Of a stretch of DNA of 64,000 bases, positions 57,991 through 64,000 are shown one piece after another. The translations under genes were made by a program, and so were the position numbers. The stretch spans positions 63,496,019 to 63,560,018 of the forward strand of contig CM049306.1 in assembly GCA_026874595.1 (NCBI GenBank), written 5' to 3'. Positions within the stretch are counted from its first letter, which is position 1; every line of letters starts with the position of its first letter. The DNA is from Sipunculus nudus. Taxonomy: Eukaryota; Annelida; Sipuncula; Golfingiida; Sipunculidae. The notes below the pieces were generated by a model that saw only the letters and a program-made list of their open reading frames with translations, was not told the origin of the DNA and made no database searches.

Positions 57991-58556
57991 AGATAGAGAG
58001 GCAAAGGTGCTGTGTTCATCGGACCGAACGGGATCAAGGTCACATGGAAAGTTAGGAAACAATATCATGGGGGAAGAGCTAGACAAAGCCCTGTAGATAG
58101 AAAATAGACAAACGGTGGAAGGGATGTGGAAATGGTGCAGGGACAAAAAGACGCCGGCTGTTAAACTCACCCGTGCAGAAACGTTCACTCTCATCCAGGC
58201 ACTGTGGAAGGAATACACCCCCCCCTCCCAACCTCACCCCGGTACAAGTGACACATTCGAACCCGGTATCGCACACCAAAACGTCTCCCACAGACAACTG
58301 AACATTGTATTAACACCACAATAAAAGAAAGTAGACATATCTTAAAACCATAAACAGAGGTGCTTTATTTTTATTTTACAATTTGAGTAAGTAAATATTT
58401 GACATTCGCAGCTTGATGCGCCTGTCTTATAATGGTACGTGTGTTAACCAAATAGCATTTAATAAAAATAAAAAAAAATTAAGAAAGAAAGCGTTTCAAG
58501 ATCAACATGATTTGAGACAATTAACCGACACCTTTGAAATATTGGTCACAAATGTA
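57991..58556 (+). other. Open stretch with no recognised gene, then AT-rich sequence
   Basis: A frame at 58115-58324 has VKLTRAETFTLIQALWKEYTPP and may be a gene end of the virus-like locus. 58330-58556 is AT-rich and non-coding, up to the next inserted element. Confidence 0.2.
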
Positions 58557-61060
58557 ACAAGGGACCCATGGGTCACGGCGCTCAGCTGTTATATAGGATA
58601 AAAAATATGATTTGGGAAACAGGCATATGCTGGTTTTGTGTGGTAATAAATATAAGCTTTATTATGAGTTGTTGGTGTTTAGCTTATGTATGATTTTGAT
58701 AGTATTTTTGGAGACAGGGAAGAGGATTGATTTCATTTATTTTATTAACAAATGGAGTGCTATTGTCACACAGATTTTGACTTGGCCATATAACTTATAA
58801 GCAGCACATATAATAAAAGAGTTTAACTATTTATTAAAATTTAATAACAAATATTGTGCCAATATAATTTTTATTAAAAATAATAAGACAATCATATGAT
58901 TTTTTTTAATAAAATCTAACTGAACTAATTATTAAAATAATATTATAGAATATATGCATTCATAAATACATTTTGAAAGTATTTGCACTGGTATTCAAAT
59001 ACTTTCATTTTTACCTGAATTCCCATTCTTATGCAAGAAATTTTATAATGGAGTACATATACATATTCATATTCATATTCATATACATTAGCAAAGTATT
59101 TGCACCATGTCTGGTATTTATTCAGTTTTAGCCAAACAATGATGTTGAGAATCCAGAATATAAACAAAGGACCCATGGGTCACGACAAAAGTTTGAAATT
59201 TTTGCAAATGCAAAATATGAAAAATATTCTATTGTAATGTTTTATATTTATATAAGCATCTGAGAAGCTAAGAGAAAAGGGCCCTCCTACTTGGTTATAG
59301 TAAAGTTCTCAATATATGATTGCAAACTAATACTCTGACAAGACTGTCATGAAGAAAAACAGTAAAAGTTTTTAGATACTGTGATGCATATGAAAAATTT
59401 ACAGATGGACAGGCAAGTGGACAGAATGGACTAATACCTTTATTTCACTTTCAAAGGAATAATGCATTTAAGTTTATATATAAGCCTATTTTTTAGCATA
59501 TCCACTTTTTTCATTAATAGTTTTTATCTGATTCATTTTTTTTATTTACAAGTGTTATAAATTTGTAATATAAAAGTGAAAATATAAGTTAAAATATTAG
59601 AATTCTAAGTTGCAATCATTATATATCCAGATTGTAGCTCACATGGGTCATATTATGCATACACATATATTTTATTATTTTTAAATCAAATGTTTAAACT
59701 GAATGTAAAAGAAAATAATGCCACAACATGGCATCTACAAAATTATTCCTTGAATTCCTATTAAAAAGTTTTGCACATTGGAGTTTTCAGGACAAGCTTT
59801 ATTTTATTCACCGAAATAAAATAAAAGATTCAGTAAATTTGATAAAATAAAAACATCTTTTCAAATAAAGTATACACACTGTTGGTTGAATGAGGGACAA
59901 ACAATATCATTATGCTAATAACAATCTCAGCTATAATTAATAACTGGAATTAATAGTCAATTTCACACCTGGTGAAGTTTTACTCTTCTGAAGTAAAGCA
60001 TAACTTATCTGATGAACATCCATACTTTCATAGCAATACATCACTTTGTGGACACAATTAAATGTGCACTTTAATCATTGTAACCCTGGTGGTACAATAC
60101 AAAATCTAAAATGTAGCATGTCCAAGAATAAAATAAAATACAGAAAATTATAACATTCATCTAGTTTATGCACCAGCTGGGGGGGGGGGGAGGGTTGAGT
60201 GCAGGGCAGAGGAGAAGCCTGCTAGTAGTGGCCAAGCTGGGTCAAGGCAAGCTGCCTGGGGTGGGTTACATAATGCAAGTGAAGGCTGTACAACTAGGTG
60301 GGCCAGATATAAACAACACTTGACATGGTGTATGAAAACTTGAATAAAAGCTACTCTTTTCAAACAATTTCTTTGAAATTACAGATTTTAAAAGATTAAA
60401 TTCTTATGTATATATGCTGTGAAAATTAAATCAACAGTGCTTACAGGGAAAAAACGTGCCACTGCCAAAGTTGGACAAAATTTAAGGTATTAATTTTTTA
60501 TTTATGCTAATAACTTGAAAAATTTGCAAAATTCAGATCTAATTTTGGGCAAACAATTGAATCTTGATTAAATAAAGTTATATTCCTGAAAAAAAGTCTT
60601 CAGCTTCAGCAATTCTCATGTTAAGTGAGCAAATATATTTCCTGATTTTTAAAAAATTGCATTATATTTGGGCCTATAACTTCAAAATAATACCCAATAC
60701 TGACTTAATTTTTGGTATGTGCACAGAAAATGTATGGAAGAATATGAATACTAAATATGATCAAAAACAGATCAGTGGTTTTGATATTAGGCAGACTTGA
60801 AGTGTAACAATTGCTTTTTTAAAGAAAACGGAGGTTTTTCCTTAATATCTCGAAGGAACAAAGTTCTAATGACCCAATTTTCGGTATGGTAGGATATTTT
60901 GGGGACATCTAATGGTATGCAGAATTTTGGATTCGTAGGTCCAACGGTTTTAAAACGTGCCCTGTTAACGCACGGACGGCCGGACGGCCAGACGGCCGGA
61001 CGGACGACGGACAAAGGACCACGACTATAGCTCAGATGACTTATAGTCAGCTGAGCTAAA
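58557..61060 (+). mobile_element. AGCTCAGCTGA-ended element, 2.5-kb copy with a second internal head
   Basis: It starts ACAAGGGACCCATGGGTCA and ends cagatgac...gtcagctgagctaaa with gacggacgg/ccggacgg repeats inside. The first ~600 bp match 52631-53230 almost base for base. At 59164 a second head motif (acaaaggacccatgggtcacgac) begins, so either one copy inserted into another or two recombined. The rest carries one C block (59425-60100) and one A-type block (about 60400-60960). Confidence 0.75.
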
Positions 61061-61089
61061 AATCCATTTCTTTCTCATCCGGAAACGAA

Positions 61090-61800
61090 TACATGTTATT
61101 TTGCAAAGGAATAATTTAGATCTCCTCATCTGTACTGTCGTTGCTGCTGCTGGAACCAAACCAAACCCCGCGGCCTGTACCCGTCGTCGTAGTCCTCACA
61201 GCCGTCACATCCTCATGCTGCTCAAGACTGACTGGCTGCATTAATTGGGGAGGCCGGAGGAGAAAACGACACGTGACAGAAAGATGACTGAGAAATCTCC
61301 GCATACTGTTCTCTCGCCTGCTCATTGTATTCATCCATTTCACTGGGGTACTCAACAGGATTTTGTTCCTTGTGGGTTGAACTGTATAGCATGGCGTTTC
61401 TTTCCGGAATATTCTCCACTCATGTTTCCCATTCAAGTTCCTTTAGGGTCACGCATTGGCGATAGGTAATCTGACAGTTAAGCTCTTCCTCTTCGTATCT
61501 AAACTTAACTTCATACTCCCAAGGTAAATGGGTCAACTGCCTACCGTAGTGGTCTTCTAATATCAGCATGGGTTCGTGTCCCTTCTTCAAACTCTCGCTG
61601 AACTCACTGGCTCTGCCACAGAGCTGATTCCAGGCAATGGAGCTGATGTACATCAAGCTGCGGGCAACGTTTCATTTTACAGTTGCCCCTTTCCAAAGAA
61701 ACAGTCCTTGTCTAGCGCAACTGAAGGGGAAGAGTTAACTAGTCTTTCCTCTGGGAAGGTCTTTAACAAAGGCAGTGACACCATATAATCACCATCGGTA
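61090..61800 (-). pseudogene. Unidentified minus-strand coding-like region right of the last insertion
   Basis: The piece 61656-61420 reads SSIAWNQLCGRASEFSESLKKGHEPMLILEDHYGR then WEYEVKFRYEEEELN. Overlapping frames continue to 61116 and end with an acidic Ser/Asp stretch (SSSSNDSTDEEI). The W-x-x-L-C...F-x-x-x-L-K pattern is reminiscent of PC4-like DNA-binding domains, but I would not assert it. GC content and codon-like composition resemble 51.5-52.6 kb, which fits a common origin in the virus-like locus. Confidence 0.3.
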
Positions 61801-62033
61801 TACCTGTCAGAGACGAGAACGCGCACCGAATATACTGTGTGATACACCTGATTCAAGTTGGACTACCCTGTTCATCCAGCCTCTTCAGCCTAAATAAATT
61901 GGCTAGGCCTTGATATGAATAACACTGTTAAACTAAGGAATAATGAAGAATACTGGGCAAACTTTCATGGGATAAATTTTAGCTCATATGGCAATATATT
62001 TAACTATTGAAAATTTTAAACACATTCACACAT
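61801..62033. other. No gene recognised
   Basis: AT-rich sequence between the virus-like remnant and a repeat fragment. No frame or repeat was identified. Confidence 0.5.
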
Positions 62034-62354
62034 TTTTAGCTCGCCGGAACGAAGTTCAGGAATGCTTAACCGTGCCCTATTGGACTGTATTTGACAAGTA
62101 TTATAAGAATTAAGTTACCTAATTTCAGGATTCAAAGAAGACTTTCCAAAGACCTTCTTAGACTTTTCAATATACGGTTCAAAGGAAAACAGATACAATT
62201 TGTACCTTATCTGTTTGGATGCTCAAATCCATATGTTTTTTGGCTCATAACGCATAGAATATAGCGTGAACACCATGACATAATTACTGCCTTCATAGAG
62301 ATTTGCCTATAACCTCTCTGGATGTTGCTTTAGAAGATTCTAGGCCTAATGCAT
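62034..62354 (+). repeat. Related short repeat fragment (AGCTCGCCGGAA head)
   Basis: Starts tttttagctcgccggaacgaagttc and contains aagttacctaatttcagg, tatagagatttgcc and agaagattctaggcctaatg, which parallel the ~330-bp family. It is cut on its right by the LTR beginning at 62355. Confidence 0.55.
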
Positions 62355-63173
62355 TGTTACGAAACCTAATAACAACAGATCACGTAGTCTTGACGAGCAT
62401 AAATTTTGTTACGGAGATAAATAAAAATCAGATTCTGTAACACTAGGCAGCGTGAAAAATAATTATAACTTATTCTTAAAACAATCATCACATTACAATA
62501 CTCTAAATCAATACAATTACACAGTATAACAACAGTATAACAGTAAATCAATACAATTACACAGTAAAATAAATAAAGTATACAGTACCCGGATACCACC
62601 ACTGTCACAGCGACAACATGTCCTTTAAAAACGTATAATCCAGATGAACAGTTCACATATATCTTCTCAGAGAATAATAGTCCCATTCAATCACAAAATC
62701 AATCTGTTGTAATCCAAAAGGGAAGTTTTTGTAATAATCCCGAAAGCAAACTGGAGACAGGCCGCACTGAATCTGCATAGAGTTCGTAGTATCCCTGACA
62801 CTAGTGCAATTATCCGAGTGGTCCAAAACTGAACTCACACTCTTCCGTGTCTGCTGGAATATTTCTCTCTCCCCCTAATTTATAGCTACTCACCCTAAAG
62901 CCTAGAAACTTCTATTTCACGAACAATCTAAAGAACCCAACAATACATAATACACTAGCGCCATAAGAACAATACATGACATGCGCTCATAGAGCGCGAC
63001 CAGCCACGAAAGTTCCAGAATAGCATGACCGCTGAGTTTCTACATGTTAGAGTTTAACCAATGCGGATTACACCGAGCCTGCAACACCCGGCCAGGCGAG
63101 GTTGCAAAAGCAACGAGCCATGCCCGCGCCACACGAATCAAGTGTCAACAACACGTAACAGACATCTGTAACA
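62355..63173 (-). repeat. LTR of a third Gypsy element (minus strand), ~819 bp
   Basis: On the minus strand it begins TGTTACAGATG right after a polypurine tract and ends ...TTTCGTAACA at 62355, with TG...CA ends. Its partner LTR lies outside the window, so the length rests on these edges alone. An internal direct repeat (caatacaattacacagtata/aaat, about 62510-62570) is present. Confidence 0.7.
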
Positions 63174-63187
63174 CTCCTCCTCCTGTA
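63174..63187 (-). promoter_or_regulatory. Polypurine tract of the third Gypsy element
   Basis: The minus strand reads acaggaggaggag immediately before the TGTTACAG start of the LTR. Confidence 0.75.
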
Positions 63188-63199
63188 AGAAAAAAGAAA

Positions 63200-64000
63200 G
63201 TTGTCTAAAAAATCTTTCTTTTTGCGATCACAATCACTAAATTATTATAACATTTTAAAACCATCTTAATTACAACATTACATAAACATTTCGTTTACAA
63301 TATTTCATAAACATTTCGATAGGCAATCAGCAAGTACATTGTCTTTCCCTTTCATGAGTCTAATTTCAAGACTGTAACCCTGAAAAAAACAAACTCCATC
63401 TCAACAATCTTTGATTTCCATACTTGAACTTGCCCATGAACGTGAGGGGATTGTGATCACTGAAGACAATGATAGGCTTGACTGATGAAGTAACACAAAT
63501 TCAAAAATGTTGCAATGGCAAAATCGAAGCCAAACACTCTTTTTTCAATATTGGAGAAGTTTCTCTGGTTTGCATCAAACTTTCTTGAAAAACAACAGAC
63601 TGGATGAACTATGCCATCACTGCCTTCCTATAACAACACAGCACCAGCAGCAGCATCACCAGCATCCACAGCCAACCTAAAAGGTACAGGAAAATCTGGA
63701 GCTACCAAAACTGGTGAACTCTGCAGAATTGCTTTCAAATCCCGAAACGCATTTTCACACTGAACATTCCATACAAACTTTTGTTTCTTCTTTAACAAAT
63801 TAGTCAAAGGTTCAGCTACAGCAGAAAAATTGGGACAAAACTTTGTGGTATCCAACCATATCAAGAAAACGCATTATTTGCTTTTCTGTTTTCTGGTCTA
63901 TGAAATGCAGAAAATTTCACTTATTTTAGCATCAACAGGTTTTACTTGACTCTGCCCTACAATTCGACCCAAAAATGTTACTTGTGCATTAAAAAGAGTC
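63200..64000 (-). pseudogene. Third Gypsy element: RT end and RNase H, cut by the window edge
   Basis: The minus-strand frame 63864-63628 holds the end of RT (FSAVAEPLTNLLKKKQKFVW) and the RNase H start (FRLAVDAGDAAAGAVLL, first catalytic Asp). In other frames follow HPVCCFSRKFD, VFSDHNPLTFMGKF and QRLLRW...LEIRLMKGKDNVLADCLS, which is the end of RNase H at about 63320. The polypurine tract and LTR follow directly, so integrase is deleted or lies elsewhere. Upstream gag, protease and RT lie beyond 64000. Confidence 0.8.

Noticed and set aside
1-64000. tRNA or rRNA genes
   Set aside because: No stretch with tRNA-type A/B boxes in a cloverleaf, and no rRNA core sequence, was noticed on reading either strand; a tRNAscan/Infernal run would be needed to exclude small cases.

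Overview
This is eukaryotic, AT-rich DNA that consists almost entirely of transposable elements and satellite DNA. The best guess for the source is a mollusc, probably a bivalve. The basis is the mix seen here: families with GACGGACGG-rich tails, AGCTCAGCTGA ends and internal tandem repeats that recall bivalve pearl/HINE-type repeats, Tx1-like and Jockey/CR1-like LINEs, a DIRS-like fragment, and Ty3/Gypsy elements with lysine-tRNA-type primer sites. No intact host gene is visible. Two short stretches, 15278-15341 and 20240-20361 (+), look like spliced exons with good splice signals and compatible phase.

Layout. 1-5.9 kb: a short-LTR Gypsy deletion derivative (486-3539, -) inserted with an ATTCT duplication into a ~330-bp repeat element, which also carries a nested element with 180-bp tandem repeats. 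5966-6840: a long-armed inverted-repeat element with an 8-bp target duplication. 7.7-11 kb: two decayed LINEs (-). 12.2-13.2 kb: a short member of the AGCTCAGCTGA-ended family. 13.3-20.9 kb: mostly unique sequence, with a ~275-bp tandem repeat at 17.5-18.6 kb and the two exon candidates. 20.97-23.37 kb: LINE pieces around another copy of the family. 23.37-39.53 kb: a 47-bp-monomer satellite array, now split by a Jockey-like LINE, a large CR1-like LINE (itself split by a 4.2-kb family member at 30051-34255) and a DIRS-like fragment. Its last part is a 187-bp tetrameric higher-order repeat, nine copies. 39.6-43.2 kb: LINE 3' ends and a TA-flanked element whose arms are made of palindromic ~22-bp repeats.

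43.3-61.8 kb appears to be one decayed virus-like locus. It holds a basic minor-capsid-like protein, a fragment recalling the F54H12.2-like capsid family, and an adenain-like protease fragment. It was later split by a Gypsy element (43700-49781, TSD TAACC) and by two AGCTCAGCTGA-ended elements (52631-57434 and 58557-61060). The Gypsy element has lost gag but carries an extra downstream open region with two C2H2-like fingers behind a strong splice acceptor. 62.35-64 kb: an 819-bp LTR and the 3' part of a third Gypsy element (-), which runs off the window.

How the parts relate: the main signal is the insertion history rather than a pathway. Several insertions can be dated relative to each other because the interrupted sequence (a LINE reading frame, a satellite monomer, a repeat unit) resumes on the other side. 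All family assignments are made by eye from motifs.
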